Positions 1 to 9,988 of a stretch of 64,000 bases of DNA are shown here, piece after piece. The translations under genes were made by a program, and so were the position numbers. The stretch lies in NCBI GenBank assembly GCA_965215755.1, contig OZ244119.1, positions 1,488,001 to 1,552,000 of the forward strand. The letters run 5' to 3'. The notes under the pieces were generated by a model. It was not told the origin of the DNA and did no database searches. It was given only the letters and a program-made list of their open reading frames with translations. This stretch comes from Tectiglobus sp965215755. GTDB lineage: Bacteria > Pseudomonadota > Alphaproteobacteria > Rhizobiales > Hyphomicrobiaceae. Position 1 is the first letter of the stretch, and the number at the start of each line of letters is the position of its first letter.

Positions 1-3000
1 AGAACGACAACGGTCTTGTTGACCTGGTGATCGGGGAGCAGGTGACGTTCGCGCTGACGATCACGGTTCCGGAAGGGTCATCCGAGCTGGTGCTGGTGGA
101 TACACTGCCGACCGGCCTGACGTATGTGTCGAGTGAGATCGCCACGATGAACGGCCAGGTGACGAGCACGGCGGGTCTGGCCCAAGGTGATGGCCCGACG
201 TCGCAGGTTGGCCAGGTTGTGACCTATAACTTCGGTACAGTGACGAACACCGGCTCGCCGAATGACGGTGACCAGCAGATCATCGTGCATGTGGTGGCCG
301 TTGCGAACACGGATGCAGGCAATGTCAACGATGCGGACCTGCAGAATGACTCAACCCTGACATACGCGACGGAAGACGGCAGCGGTAACCCGACGACTGT
401 CGATATCGACAGCTCTGCGACGGTTGAGATCGTTGAGCCTGAGCTTCAGATCGCCAAAGTGGTGGATGATCCAACGCCTGATGCGGGCGATGTGATCGAG
501 TACACGCTGACGATCGATCACACGGGTGCGTCGACGGCGACGGCATTCGATGCGATCATCACGGATGCGCTGTCTGACCCGAACCTGCAGCTGCAGACGG
601 GGACTGTTGAGGTGCTGGTTGATGCGGCTGCGCCGGCTGTGCCGTTCTCGGTGAGTGAGCCGGGTGGTGGCGGCTTCATCGTCAATATCGATAAGCTGGA
701 CCAGGGTCAGGTGCTGACCATCACGTATGATGTGCTGGTGCTGGATACAGCTGAGTTCGGGACGTCGGACGATAACACGGCAACGGTGAACTGGGACTCG
801 AACCCGTCGGATGTTGTAACGGACCCATCGCGGTCACCGGCAACGCTGCCGGAAGATACGGCAACGGTGACGTATCCTGTGCCGACATTCGCAAAGACGG
901 TTCTGGCCGGTAGCACGACGGTTGCTGAGACGGGATCGTCGGAGAACGACAACGGTCTTGTTGACCTGGTGATCGGGGAGCAGGTGACGTTCGCGCTGAC
1001 GATCACGGTTCCGGAAGGGTCATCCGAGCTGGTGCTGGTGGATACACTGCCGACCGGCCTGACGTATGTGTCGAGTGAGATCGCCACGATGAACGGCCAG
1101 GTGACGAGCACGGCGGGTCTGGCCCAAGGTGATGGTCCGACCTCGCAAGTCGGCCAGGTTGTGACCTATAACTTCGGCACGGTCACGAACACCGGTTCGC
1201 CGAACGATGGTGACCAACAGATCATTGTGCATGTGGTGGCTGTGGCGAACACGGATGCAGGCAATGTCAACGATGCGGACCTGCAGAATGACTCAACCCT
1301 GACATACGCGACGGAAGACGGCAGCGGCAACCCGACGACTGTCGATATCGACAGCTCTGCGACGGTTGAGATCGTTGAGCCTGAGCTTCAGATCGCCAAA
1401 GTGGTGGATGATCCCACGCCTGATGCGGGCGATGTGATTGAGTACACGCTGACGATCGATCACACGGGTGCGTCGACGGCGACGGCGTTCGATGCGATCA
1501 TCACGGATGCACTGTCGGACCCGAACCTGCAGCTGCAGACGGGGACTGTTGAGGTGCTGGTTGATGCGGCTGCGCCGGCTGTGCCGTTCTCGGTGAGTGA
1601 GCCGGGTGGTGGCGGCTTCATCGTCAATATCGATAAGCTGGACCAGGGTCAGGTGCTGACCATCACGTATGATGTGCTGGTGCTGGATACAGCTGAGTTC
1701 GGGACGTCGGACGATAACACGGCAACGGTGAACTGGGACTCGAACCCGTCGGATGTTGTAACGGACCCATCGCGGTCACCGGCAACGCTGCCGGAAGATA
1801 CGGCAACGGTGACGTATCCTGTGCCGACATTCGCAAAGACGGTTCTGGCCGGTAGCACGACGGTTGCTGAGACGGGATCGTCGGAGAACGACAACGGTCT
1901 TGTTGACCTGGTGATCGGGGAGCAGGTGACGTTCGCGCTGACGATCACGGTTCCGGAAGGGTCATCCGAGCTGGTGCTGGTGGATACACTGCCGACCGGC
2001 CTGACGTATGTGTCGAGTGAGATCGCCACGATGAACGGCCAGGTGACGAGCACGGCGGGTCTGGCCCAAGGTGATGGTCCGACCTCGCAAGTCGGCCAGG
2101 TTGTGACCTATAACTTCGGCACGGTCACGAACACCGGTTCGCCGAACGATGGTGACCAACAGATCATTGTGCATGTGGTGGCTGTGGCGAACACGGATGC
2201 AGGCAATGTCAACGATGCGGACCTGCAGAATGACTCAACCCTGACATACGCGACGGAAGACGGCAGCGGCAACCCGACGACTGTCGATATCGACAGCTCC
2301 GCGACGGTTGAGATCGTCGAGCCTGAGCTTCAGATCGCCAAAGTGGTGGATGATCCCACGCCTGATGCGGGCGATGTGATTGAGTACACGCTGACGATCG
2401 ATCACACGGGTGCGTCGACGGCGACGGCGTTCGATGCGATCATCACGGATGCACTGTCGGACCCGAACCTGCAGCTGCAGACGGGGACTGTTGAGGTGCT
2501 GGTTGATGCGGCTGCGCCGGCTGTGCCGTTCTCGGTGAGTGAGCCGGGTGGTGGCGGCTTCATCGTCAATATCGATAAGCTGGACCAGGGTCAGGTGCTG
2601 ACCATCACGTATGATGTGCTGGTGCTGGATACAGCTGAGTTCGGGACGTCGGACGATAACACGGCAACGGTGAACTGGGACTCGAACCCGTCGGATGTTG
2701 TAACGGACCCATCGCGGTCACCGGCAACGCTGCCGGAAGATACGGCAACGGTGACGTATCCTGTGCCGACATTCGCAAAGACGGTTCTGGCCGGTAGCAC
2801 GACGGTTGCTGAGACGGGATCGTCGGAGAACGACAACGGTCTTGTTGACCTGGTGATCGGGGAGCAGGTGACGTTCGCGCTGACGATCACGGTTCCGGAA
2901 GGGTCATCCGAGCTGGTGCTGGTGGATACACTGCCGACCGGCCTGACGTATGTGTCGAGTGAGATCGCCACGATGAACGGCCAGGTGACGAGCACGGCGG

Positions 3001-4219
3001 GTCTGGCCCAAGGTGATGGTCCGACCTCGCAAGTCGGCCAGGTTGTGACCTATAACTTCGGCACGGTCACGAACACCGGTTCGCCGAACGATGGTGACCA
3101 ACAGATCATTGTGCATGTGGTGGCTGTGGCGAACACGGATGCAGGCAATGTCAACGATGCGGACCTGCAGAATGACTCAACCCTGACATACGCGACGGAA
3201 GACGGCAGCGGCAACCCGACGACTGTCGATATCGACAGCTCCGCGACGGTTGAGATCGTCGAGCCTGAGCTTCAGATCGCCAAAGTGGTGGATGATCCCA
3301 CGCCTGATGCGGGCGATGTGATTGAGTACACGCTGACGATCGATCACACGGGTGCGTCGACGGCGACGGCGTTCGATGCGATCATCACGGATGCACTGTC
3401 GGACCCGAACCTGCAGCTGCAGACGGGGACTGTTGAGGTGCTGGTTGATGCGGCTGCGCCGGCTGTGCCGTTCTCGGTGAGTGAGCCGGGTGGTGGCGGC
3501 TTCATCGTCAATATCGATAAGCTGGACCAGGGTCAGGTGCTGACCATCACGTATGATGTGCTGGTGCTGGATACAGCTGAGTTCGGGACGTCGGACGATA
3601 ACACGGCAACGGTGAACTGGGACTCGAACCCGTCGGATGTTGTAACGGACCCATCGCGGTCACCGGCAACGCTGCCGGAAGATACGGCAACGGTGACGTA
3701 TCCTGTGCCGACATTCGCAAAGACGGTTCTGGCCGGTAGCACGACGGTTGCTGAGACGGGATCGTCGGAGAACGACAACGGTCTTGTTGACCTGGTGATC
3801 GGGGAGCAGGTGACGTTCGCGCTGACGATCACGGTTCCGGAAGGGTCATCCGAGCTGGTGCTGGTGGATACACTGCCGACCGGCCTGACGTATGTGTCGA
3901 GTGAGATCGCCACGATGAACGGCCAGGTGACGAGCACGGCGGGTCTGGCCCAAGGTGATGGCCCGACGTCGCAGGTTGGCCAGGTTGTGACCTACAACTT
4001 CGGTACAGTGACGAACACCGGCTCGCCGAATGACGGTGACCAGCAGATCATCGTGCATGTGGTGGCCGTTGCGAACACGGATGCAGGCAATGTCAACGAT
4101 GCGGACCTGCAGAATGACTCAACCCTGACATACGCGACGGAAGACGGCAGCGGTAACCCGACGACTGTCGATATCGACAGCTCTGCGACGGTTGAGATCG
4201 TTGAGCCTGAGCTTCAGAT
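1..4219 (+). repeat. 942-bp in-frame tandem repeat, four full units plus a partial fifth
   Basis: Units start at 1, 943, 1885 and 2827; a partial unit runs 3769-4219 and then diverges within the codons after 'EPELQI'. The period is exactly 942 bp (314 codons). Units 2-4 differ from units 1 and 5 in a block of substitutions (unit coordinates about 136-266, plus scattered sites) that leave the encoded protein unchanged. Units 3 and 4 look identical to each other, and unit 2 differs from them by a few silent changes near its middle. This is the pattern expected from recent unequal recombination or gene conversion. Copy number may be uncertain in an assembly from short reads. Confidence 0.95.
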
Positions 4220-7200
4220 TGTTAAGACTGCCGCGTCTGAAGCTTACGAGCCCGGTGAAACGGTGACCTACACGGTCGTTGTGGATCATACGGGGGGCTC
4301 GACGGCGACGGCCTTTGATCTATCAATTTCCGACTTGATTGCTGATGCGGACCTGTCTCTGGTTGATGGCTCCGTGACGGTCACTCATTCCGCGCTTGGC
4401 AACCTCACTGCAACCCCAGGTGTGGTTGTGACGGGCAACGGTGGTGGCGATACGGATGTATCCATTGAACTGTCGTCGCTCAATCAGGTGGATACGCTGA
4501 CGATCACTTATCAGGCGGTGATTGATGCTGGCGCGGACCGCGCTGACAACTTCACGAACCAGGCAAGCGTGTCGTGGGATTCGAATCCAGGCGTTGGTCC
4601 AACAAGCGCGGGCTCCGATAGCAGTACGGAGCAGGTTTTTGCCGCACCATCGATCGAAAAGACTATCACTGGAACATCTGACACTGACACGGGATCCGGG
4701 CAGTTCGATGCCGGCATTGTCGACGCCTCGCTTGGTGAGACGATTACGTATCTGCTTGAGATCACCCTACCTGAGATGCTCAACGAGAATCTCGTGGTGA
4801 CTGACACGGCCTCAGATGCGTCCGGTCATCTCAACCTGATCTCGGGTCGAGTTGTCTCATTAGGTGCAGGCCTGACCGGATCATTGCTGACAGCTGGCAC
4901 TGTCATCAACGCCGTGGATAACGATGCTGATGCTTACGGCGATATCATCACCTTCAACTTTGGTGATGTTGCCAATGCTTTCGATGGCTCGGTTTTCGCT
5001 GATGATGTCATCATCCTCGAAATCACGGCCCAGGTGCCGATCGATGCAGCGAATGTCGCGAACGTTGATATCACCAACAGTGCTGAGGTCTTCGTCGAGC
5101 TTGATGGCCGCACATTCACTGATGATGATACGGCAATTGTCGAAGTTGTGGAGCCTGTTCTCACAATTGATAAGGGAATTACAACTGCTACGGCGACTTC
5201 GGGTGATGCTGCTGATATCATCCAGTACACTCTCACAATCGCACATGATCCGTCATCGTCTGCTGTTGCGCGGGATGTCGTTATCATCGACCTCATGGGT
5301 GGCAATACCGATCACCTTGAGCTTGTTGCGGGAAGCGTAAACGTGACGGGTTCAACCGCTGCGCCGGTTATAACGACACCGACGGCAGATGGTTTCCAGG
5401 TTGACATCTCTCAGGTCGAGCTCAATGAGACGGTGGAGGTGACGTATCGTGCGCGCATCCTCGATAGCGCGGTTATTGGCATGACAGCACCGAACACGGC
5501 TGATCTGAGCTGGGACGGCACAACGGGGCCGACCGGACGAACAGAGACAGACACCGATAATGCATCTGTCTCGATTGATGGTTCACTCAGCTTCGAGAAA
5601 GAGATTGTCGCAACGAGCCTGTCACAAACGGGGGCACTTGCTTATCCGGTTGACGCGGATGAGCTGACCATCGGTGAAACAGTGACCTATCATCTGACAG
5701 CAACGCTGGCAGAAGGCACAGACACCTTGGTGATTGACGATCAGCTGCCATTCACAAATGGCGTGCTGAGTGTCGTTTCTTCGCGTGTTGTGTCGATTGG
5801 TAGTGATATTACAACGCAGTTCCTATCGGTTGGAAGTGCCGGTGTCGTTAGCGACAACCAGCTGGGCGATAGTCTGAACGATCACGTACGGTTCAACTTC
5901 GGTACTGTTGTCAACTCCGGTGACAATGATGTCGACAACGGCGACCGGATTGTGGTGGAGGTTATTGCCTTAGTCGAAGATCTACCCGCAAATGTGCGTG
6001 GTGATGTTCTCACGAATACAGGTACACTTACCAGTAATACCGAGACCATCAACGATACAGCAACTGTTGAGATCATTGAGCCGGCGTTGTCGATTGACAA
6101 GTCTGTCAGTACGGCGAATGCCAATGCTGGTGATGTCATTACTTATACGCTCGTTGTCACACACGACGGTGTCTCCAATGCGCCTGCCTATGATGTCGTC
6201 ATTGAAGATCTGTTGTCGGATCCAGCGCTTAATCTGCAGGCTGGTACGATCTCTGTCACCGGCGTTTCCGGTGGTTTTAATCTGACCGGTGGTGCAGGTC
6301 AGGTCCGGGTTGAAATTCCAGTGCTCTTGGAGGGCGAGACAGCGACGGTTGAGTTCGATGTTGTCATAGGCAACAACGCTGTGATTGGAACGGATCTGCC
6401 GAACACAGCTACGCTGGATTATGACAGTGCGAGTGGACCGGGCGGGCGTGCTGATAGCGACGATGATGATGAGGACGTTCGCGTTGATCCGACGATCATT
6501 GTTGGAAGTGATCCCATTGAACTCGACAAAACCATCGTGGCTTCGAGCCTGACTGAAACAGGAACGGGTGCCTACCCGCTGACAACAGATCAGTTGGCGA
6601 TTGGAGAGACGGTCACCTATCACCTGACTGCCGCAATTGCCGAAGGTACTGATACAATCGTTATCGAGGACCAGCTGCCATTCACAAATGGTATCCTGAT
6701 GGTCGAGTCGAGCCGGGTGGTCTCATTGGGTGGCAACATCACACCGCAGTTCCTAGGCGTCGGCAGTGCTGGTGTTGTGAGCGATATGCAGTTGGGCGAT
6801 AGCATCAACGATCATGTCCGTTTCAACTTCGGTACGGTCGTGAATGCCGGTGACAATGTCCGCAACGCCGATGACCTTATCGTTGTCGAAGTTGTTGCAC
6901 GGGTCATCGATGTCCCGGAAAACCAGCGCGGCGATGTGCTGGTCAACACGGCATCCCTGATCTCGAATACGGGGACGCTGACCGACACGGCTGATATCGA
7001 AATCGTAGAACCAAATGTAACTATCAGTAAGACAGCTGCGGAGAGCGGGCTGTTTGTTGGAGATACCCAGACATTCAATCTGGTTGTTTCGAATGACGGA
7101 AATGGTCCGGCTTACGATGTTGTTATCGAGGATCTGCTGCCGGCCGGTATGACCTTGAACGGTATTCCGATGATTGTGAGTGGGCCAGCCGCAACGGTGA

Positions 7201-8066
7201 ACCCGCCGATTGGCAATGGCTTTACTGTTGATGTTCCGTTGCTTGACCAGGGCGAAACGCTTGTCATCACGTACAGCGCTCAAATCGAGATATCGGCGCC
7301 CGCCGGTCAGACGATCTACAACAATGTTGAAGTTGAGAGCGAGTCTGAGCCAGGCGGCAATGGTCGCGATTATGAAACGAGTGATCGTGCTGGAACCGAT
7401 ATTCTTGTCCTGGCTTCAAGCTTTGCTGATGACAAGAGTGGAGAAACCTATGGCGGGTTCGTTGATAATGAAATCTTCGTTCCGCTGGTGACCCTCAATC
7501 CGTTCTTTAGTGGTACTTCGGAGTATGGTGCGCACATCACCATCACACTTCGCGATAGCACTGGCATCGTTGTTGGGACCCAGGGTGTGCTTGCCGATTC
7601 AGGCGGAAACTGGGTTGCTGCATTCCCATTATCCACGTTCGACAATGAGTTCGATCGTACGATTGTGCAGAATTCCCTGATCGGCAACTCGCGCTTGTTT
7701 GATGATCCGCATAGTTTGTTCGATAGCCAGCAAGTGACGCTGTTTGGTGGTGATTTGGCAGCGCGGTTCGTCAATATTGGTGCGGCTCTGCTGGACAATC
7801 CTTACACCGTTGAGATTGTCCAGGAACTGCCGACAAGTACGGTGCATCTGGACAACTCCTTCAACGCACGGGTCTACTTTACACCTGTCGTGACCAATGA
7901 GGTGTTCAGCCATGAGCAGGCCTTGGATATCAATCGAGTGTTTGAAGACCGGGCAGACTTTGCGCTGAATACACTATATGAGGCGGCACTCGCTCCGCTT
8001 GGTCTTGGCGGAAACCGCTTCACAGAGGAATTCCTGACGACGGCAGGCTCACCACATGGACGCTAG
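1..8066 (+). CDS. Giant repetitive DUF11-type surface/adhesin-like protein, 5' end outside window
   Basis: The reading frame is open from the first bases of the window (frame 3), so the start lies upstream; about 2,687 codons are visible. The protein is built from beta-rich modules with the pattern 'GE-x-VTYTL...D-LP-GL...TVEIVEP', typical of DUF11/conserved-repeat domains found in large cell-surface or secreted proteins. Four and a half units of 314 aa (bases 1-4219) are nearly identical. They are followed by diverged modules to about base 7400, including a related pair near 5596-6100 and 6523-7030. The last ~215 residues (from about base 7420) form a different C-terminal region rich in aromatic and Asp/Asn residues. 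There is no LPXTG or RTX nonapeptide. Composition is acidic and Thr/Asp-rich with almost no Cys. An extracellular structural or adhesive role is inferred; the exact ligand and secretion route cannot be seen. Confidence 0.85.
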   Translation, partial: NDNGLVDLVIGEQVTFALTITVPEGSSELVLVDTLPTGLTYVSSEIATMNGQVTSTAGLAQGDGPTSQVGQVVTYNFGTVTNTGSPNDGDQQIIVHVVAVANTDAGNVNDADLQNDSTLTYATEDGSGNPTTVDIDSSATVEIVEPELQIAKVVDDPTPDAGDVIEYTLTIDHTGASTATAFDAIITDALSDPNLQLQTGTVEVLVDAAAPAVPFSVSEPGGGGFIVNIDKLDQGQVLTITYDVLVLDTAEFGTSDDNTATVNWDSNPSDVVTDPSRSPATLPEDTATVTYPVPTFAKTVLAGSTTVAETGSSENDNGLVDLVIGEQVTFALTITVPEGSSELVLVDTLPTGLTYVSSEIATMNGQVTSTAGLAQGDGPTSQVGQVVTYNFGTVTNTGSPNDGDQQIIVHVVAVANTDAGNVNDADLQNDSTLTYATEDGSGNPTTVDIDSSATVEIVEPELQIAKVVDDPTPDAGDVIEYTLTIDHTGASTATAFDAIITDALSDPNLQLQTGTVEVLVDAAAPAVPFSVSEPGGGGFIVNIDKLDQGQVLTITYDVLVLDTAEFGTSDDNTATVNWDSNPSDVVTDPSRSPATLPEDTATVTYPVPTFAKTVLAGSTTVAETGSSENDNGLVDLVIGEQVTFALTITVPEGSSELVLVDTLPTGLTYVSSEIATMNGQVTSTAGLAQGDGPTSQVGQVVTYNFGTVTNTGSPNDGDQQIIVHVVAVANTDAGNVNDADLQNDSTLTYATEDGSGNPTTVDIDSSATVEIVEPELQIAKVVDDPTPDAGDVIEYTLTIDHTGASTATAFDAIITDALSDPNLQLQTGTVEVLVDAAAPAVPFSVSEPGGGGFIVNIDKLDQGQVLTITYDVLVLDTAEFGTSDDNTATVNWDSNPSDVVTDPSRSPATLPEDTATVTYPVPTFAKTVLAGSTTVAETGSSENDNGLVDLVIGEQVTFALTITVPEGSSELVLVDTLPTGLTYVSSEIATMNGQVTSTAGLAQGDGPTSQVGQVVTYNFGTVTNTGSPNDGDQQIIVHVVAVANTDAGNVNDADLQNDSTLTYATEDGSGNPTTVDIDSSATVEIVEPELQIAKVVDDPTPDAGDVIEYTLTIDHTGASTATAFDAIITDALSDPNLQLQTGTVEVLVDAAAPAVPFSVSEPGGGGFIVNIDKLDQGQVLTITYDVLVLDTAEFGTSDDNTATVNWDSNPSDVVTDPSRSPATLPEDTATVTYPVPTFAKTVLAGSTTVAETGSSENDNGLVDLVIGEQVTFALTITVPEGSSELVLVDTLPTGLTYVSSEIATMNGQVTSTAGLAQGDGPTSQVGQVVTYNFGTVTNTGSPNDGDQQIIVHVVAVANTDAGNVNDADLQNDSTLTYATEDGSGNPTTVDIDSSATVEIVEPELQIVKTAASEAYEPGETVTYTVVVDHTGGSTATAFDLSISDLIADADLSLVDGSVTVTHSALGNLTATPGVVVTGNGGGDTDVSIELSSLNQVDTLTITYQAVIDAGADRADNFTNQASVSWDSNPGVGPTSAGSDSSTEQVFAAPSIEKTITGTSDTDTGSGQFDAGIVDASLGETITYLLEITLPEMLNENLVVTDTASDASGHLNLISGRVVSLGAGLTGSLLTAGTVINAVDNDADAYGDIITFNFGDVANAFDGSVFADDVIILEITAQVPIDAANVANVDITNSAEVFVELDGRTFTDDDTAIVEVVEPVLTIDKGITTATATSGDAADIIQYTLTIAHDPSSSAVARDVVIIDLMGGNTDHLELVAGSVNVTGSTAAPVITTPTADGFQVDISQVELNETVEVTYRARILDSAVIGMTAPNTADLSWDGTTGPTGRTETDTDNASVSIDGSLSFEKEIVATSLSQTGALAYPVDADELTIGETVTYHLTATLAEGTDTLVIDDQLPFTNGVLSVVSSRVVSIGSDITTQFLSVGSAGVVSDNQLGDSLNDHVRFNFGTVVNSGDNDVDNGDRIVVEVIALVEDLPANVRGDVLTNTGTLTSNTETINDTATVEIIEPALSIDKSVSTANANAGDVITYTLVVTHDGVSNAPAYDVVIEDLLSDPALNLQAGTISVTGVSGGFNLTGGAGQVRVEIPVLLEGETATVEFDVVIGNNAVIGTDLPNTATLDYDSASGPGGRADSDDDDEDVRVDPTIIVGSDPIELDKTIVASSLTETGTGAYPLTTDQLAIGETVTYHLTAAIAEGTDTIVIEDQLPFTNGILMVESSRVVSLGGNITPQFLGVGSAGVVSDMQLGDSINDHVRFNFGTVVNAGDNVRNADDLIVVEVVARVIDVPENQRGDVLVNTASLISNTGTLTDTADIEIVEPNVTISKTAAESGLFVGDTQTFNLVVSNDGNGPAYDVVIEDLLPAGMTLNGIPMIVSGPAATVNPPIGNGFTVDVPLLDQGETLVITYSAQIEISAPAGQTIYNNVEVESESEPGGNGRDYETSDRAGTDILVLASSFADDKSGETYGGFVDNEIFVPLVTLNPFFSGTSEYGAHITITLRDSTGIVVGTQGVLADSGGNWVAAFPLSTFDNEFDRTIVQNSLIGNSRLFDDPHSLFDSQQVTLFGGDLAARFVNIGAALLDNPYTVEIVQELPTSTVHLDNSFNARVYFTPVVTNEVFSHEQALDINRVFEDRADFALNTLYEAALAPLGLGGNRFTEEFLTTAGSPHGR
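5596..7030 (+). repeat. Diverged pair of ~170-aa modules inside the giant protein
   Basis: Two modules, about 5596-6100 and 6523-7030, share the order 'IGETVTYHLTA', 'AEGTDT', 'DQLPFTNG', 'SSRVVS', 'VGSAGVVSD', 'LGD...NDHVRFNFGTVVN'. They differ at many codons, so they are an older duplication than the 942-bp units. Boundaries are approximate. Confidence 0.7.
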
Positions 8067-8371
8067 ACCATGATGAGATGAGTTGGACGCGCAGATGCTG
8101 CGTCCAACTTGTCACGCAATGATGATCGAGACTCACAAGGTGCAGCAACTCTAGATCTTAAGTCGGCATTGGTCCGCTTCCGACCGCAGGTTCGTGGCTC
8201 CCGGTCTTTCGAACAAGGTTGTTCTGAAATGTTTCGGGGAGCTGCTGGCTCCTCGCTGTCGTTGGGACTGTGCTGCACAATTTCATTGTGATCTGTACCT
8301 GTTTGCGCGGATGCTGCCGGCGTATCTTGTGCGCACATCAAGCGAACAATTGATCCACGGGATATTGCAGT
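8067..8371. other. 305-bp gap without a supported gene
   Basis: Apart from the hairpin at 8081-8109, no gene, RNA or clear promoter is recognisable. Short open frames exist on both strands but have no start signal or recognisable protein content. The promoter of the downstream PhzF-family gene should lie here. Confidence 0.6.
8081..8109 (+). terminator. Hairpin 3' of the giant protein gene
   Basis: AGTTGGACGC (8081-8090) pairs with GCGTCCAACT (8100-8109) around a 9-nt loop, 15 bp after the stop codon. The following run (TGTCACG) is poor in T, so this is a good stem but a weak intrinsic terminator. Confidence 0.5.
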
Positions 8372-9208
8372 ATGATCAGCCGCCGCTTCATTCAGTGTGA
8401 CGTCTTCACATCAACGCCAACGAAGGGCAATGGATTGGCCGTTGTCGTCGACGGTGAGGGCCTTGATGATGAGGCCATGCAAGCGTTTGCCGCCTGGACC
8501 AATCTGGCAGAGACAACGTTTCTGATGGCACCGGCAGATCCTGCTGCCGATTACAAGGTGCGCATTTTCACGCCGGTGCGTGAGATGCTGTTTGCCGGTC
8601 ATCCGACGCTTGGTAGTTGTGCGTCATGGCTGCATGCTGGAGGGCAGCCCAAGGCAGCTGGTGTCGTGCGTCAGGAATGCGGTGTCGGGATTGTCGATAT
8701 TGACATTGCTGGGGCGGTACCGTCGTTTCTCGCGCCGAAGACGCAAATCGAGCCACTGTCGGCGGACGCGCTTGCATCGATTACGAAAGCAGCGGATATC
8801 CCGGCAGCCAGCATTGTGCAGACAGCGCAGCTGACGAACGGTCCGGTCTGGCAGGTATTGCAGTTGGCGAGTGCAGCCGATGTGTTGGCCATTGACTCTG
8901 CTAAAATCCGATATCCAGCCTTTCGCGGTGTCGGATTAATCGGTGCGCATGAGGATGGAGCGGAATGCGATTTTGAAGTTCGCATGCTTGGTGCCTCGAG
9001 CGGGATGAGTGAAGATCCGATCACGGGCTCTCTCAATGCGGCGATTGGGCGTTGGATGCTGGAGACGGGTGCCTGGAGCGGAGAGAAGACAATTGCGCAA
9101 GGCACATCGATCAATCGTCATGGCCGCGTTTATGTGCGTTGCCACAACGATGACGTTTGGATCGGAGGGGAAAGCCATATCCTGATTGACGGTACTTTGC
9201 AGTTTTAG
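8372..9208 (+). CDS. PhzF-family isomerase
   Basis: The 278-aa product has the length and layout of the PhzF/YddE fold (two diaminopimelate-epimerase-like halves). The conserved segment 'NLAETTFL' carries the expected catalytic Glu at residue 47, and 'FTP..E...AGHPTLGS' at residues 66-82 is the family signature. The second half has 'EDPITGSLNAAIG' near residues 214-226. Only the PhzF of phenazine producers has a proven role, isomerising a dihydroxyanthranilate intermediate; no other phenazine gene is present here, so the substrate is unknown. The gene stands alone between the giant surface protein and a convergent DUF3299 gene. The ATG at 8372 has only a weak ribosome-binding site (GGGATATT). 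Confidence 0.9.
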   Translation: MISRRFIQCDVFTSTPTKGNGLAVVVDGEGLDDEAMQAFAAWTNLAETTFLMAPADPAADYKVRIFTPVREMLFAGHPTLGSCASWLHAGGQPKAAGVVRQECGVGIVDIDIAGAVPSFLAPKTQIEPLSADALASITKAADIPAASIVQTAQLTNGPVWQVLQLASAADVLAIDSAKIRYPAFRGVGLIGAHEDGAECDFEVRMLGASSGMSEDPITGSLNAAIGRWMLETGAWSGEKTIAQGTSINRHGRVYVRCHNDDVWIGGESHILIDGTLQF

Positions 9209-9240
9209 ACAGGACGACCCGGTTCCGGTCGTGCTGTCTT
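9206..9240. terminator. Bidirectional terminator between convergent genes
   Basis: GACAG-g-ACGACC (9208-9219) pairs with GGTCGT-g-CTGTC (9227-9238), with one G/G mismatch and a 7-nt loop. It fills the whole 31-bp gap between the convergent stop codons; T-rich bases lie on either side (TTTTA on the left, TTATT on the right). Confidence 0.6.
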
Positions 9241-9931
9241 ATTGCGGGAACGCCTCAGCTGCGCCGCCTTCAATATGATAGCCGATGGATATATCAGCGG
9301 AGCCGTCGACGAATGTCAGCTTCTTGCTGGATGCCCGGGTCTTCAGTTCACCACTGATCCACACCGCAGTGAACATGTCAGCAACTCTGAATTTCTTGGC
9401 CAATCGCACAAACACGATCTGATTCGGTGGCGGAGGGGGGACATGAATGCAGGCGCCGACGTAAGGAACGAGTAGGAAGTCGGTCACACCATCGTGGGAA
9501 AAATCCAGTGGCAAGAGGTAACCGGCCAGGCGGATCTTCTTGCCATCGAGCCCGCCATTGACGCGTTGCTGACGTTTTTCCACGGTCTTCGACCAGTTGC
9601 GGTATTTGACCAGAAGCTTGTCGACATTGATACCAGCCTTGGCGAACTGGCGTTCGTAGGTTTCCGCGTCCTGCACGCCTTGCTGATTTTCAACCAGCTT
9701 CTTTTGATCCTTCGTGAGTTTGCGGGCCCACTGGATTGTCTCGATGTCAAACCTCTGGTCCTGTGTGAGGTGAGCTAGTGGATCATTCAGAGGCGGAAGT
9801 TTGGGTATCAGTGTCTGCCAATCAATCTTGCGCTCGGCCGCCGCATAACTGGGAAGTGCAACGGCGAGCGTGATCCACGCCAAGGTGACTGCGGCCAGAA
9901 TGACCTTGGCTCGTACAAGCAGCCAGTTCAT
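9239..9931 (-). CDS. Exported DUF3299 protein
   Basis: The 230-aa product begins with a signal peptide (MNWLLVRAK, a hydrophobic stretch, then a site near 'PSYAAAE'). The C-terminal half carries the DUF3299 core 'GYLLPLDF...LLVPYVGACIHVPPPPPNQIV' (about residues 135-175), a family of small periplasmic or lipid-anchored proteins of unknown chemistry. ATG at 9931 is preferred because GGGAGG lies about 10 nt upstream and the signal peptide starts there; a TTG 18 nt further upstream is also open. From general knowledge, DUF3299 genes often sit near FtsX-type ABC/DUF2796 zinc systems, matching the genes at 11588-14216. A role in metal handling is therefore inferred, not shown. Confidence 0.85.
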   Translation of the reverse strand: MNWLLVRAKVILAAVTLAWITLAVALPSYAAAERKIDWQTLIPKLPPLNDPLAHLTQDQRFDIETIQWARKLTKDQKKLVENQQGVQDAETYERQFAKAGINVDKLLVKYRNWSKTVEKRQQRVNGGLDGKKIRLAGYLLPLDFSHDGVTDFLLVPYVGACIHVPPPPPNQIVFVRLAKKFRVADMFTAVWISGELKTRASSKKLTFVDGSADISIGYHIEGGAAEAFPQ

Positions 9932-9988
9932 TGCCTCACGACCTCCCAACGCTCTCGGTTACTCTGATCTCGGCCATCAGACTGAACC

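Noticed and set aside
707..3937. Repeated identical antisense open frames of 70 and 134 codons within the giant gene
   Set aside because: They are copies made by the 942-bp repeat in the other strand, have no ribosome-binding sites, and reflect codon bias of the sense gene.
1..4219. Possible CRISPR or satellite array
   Set aside because: The unit is 942 bp, in frame and fully coding; there are no short repeats with unique spacers.
8063..8341. Minus-strand 92-codon frame after the giant gene
   Set aside because: It runs through the terminator hairpin and has no protein character or start signal.
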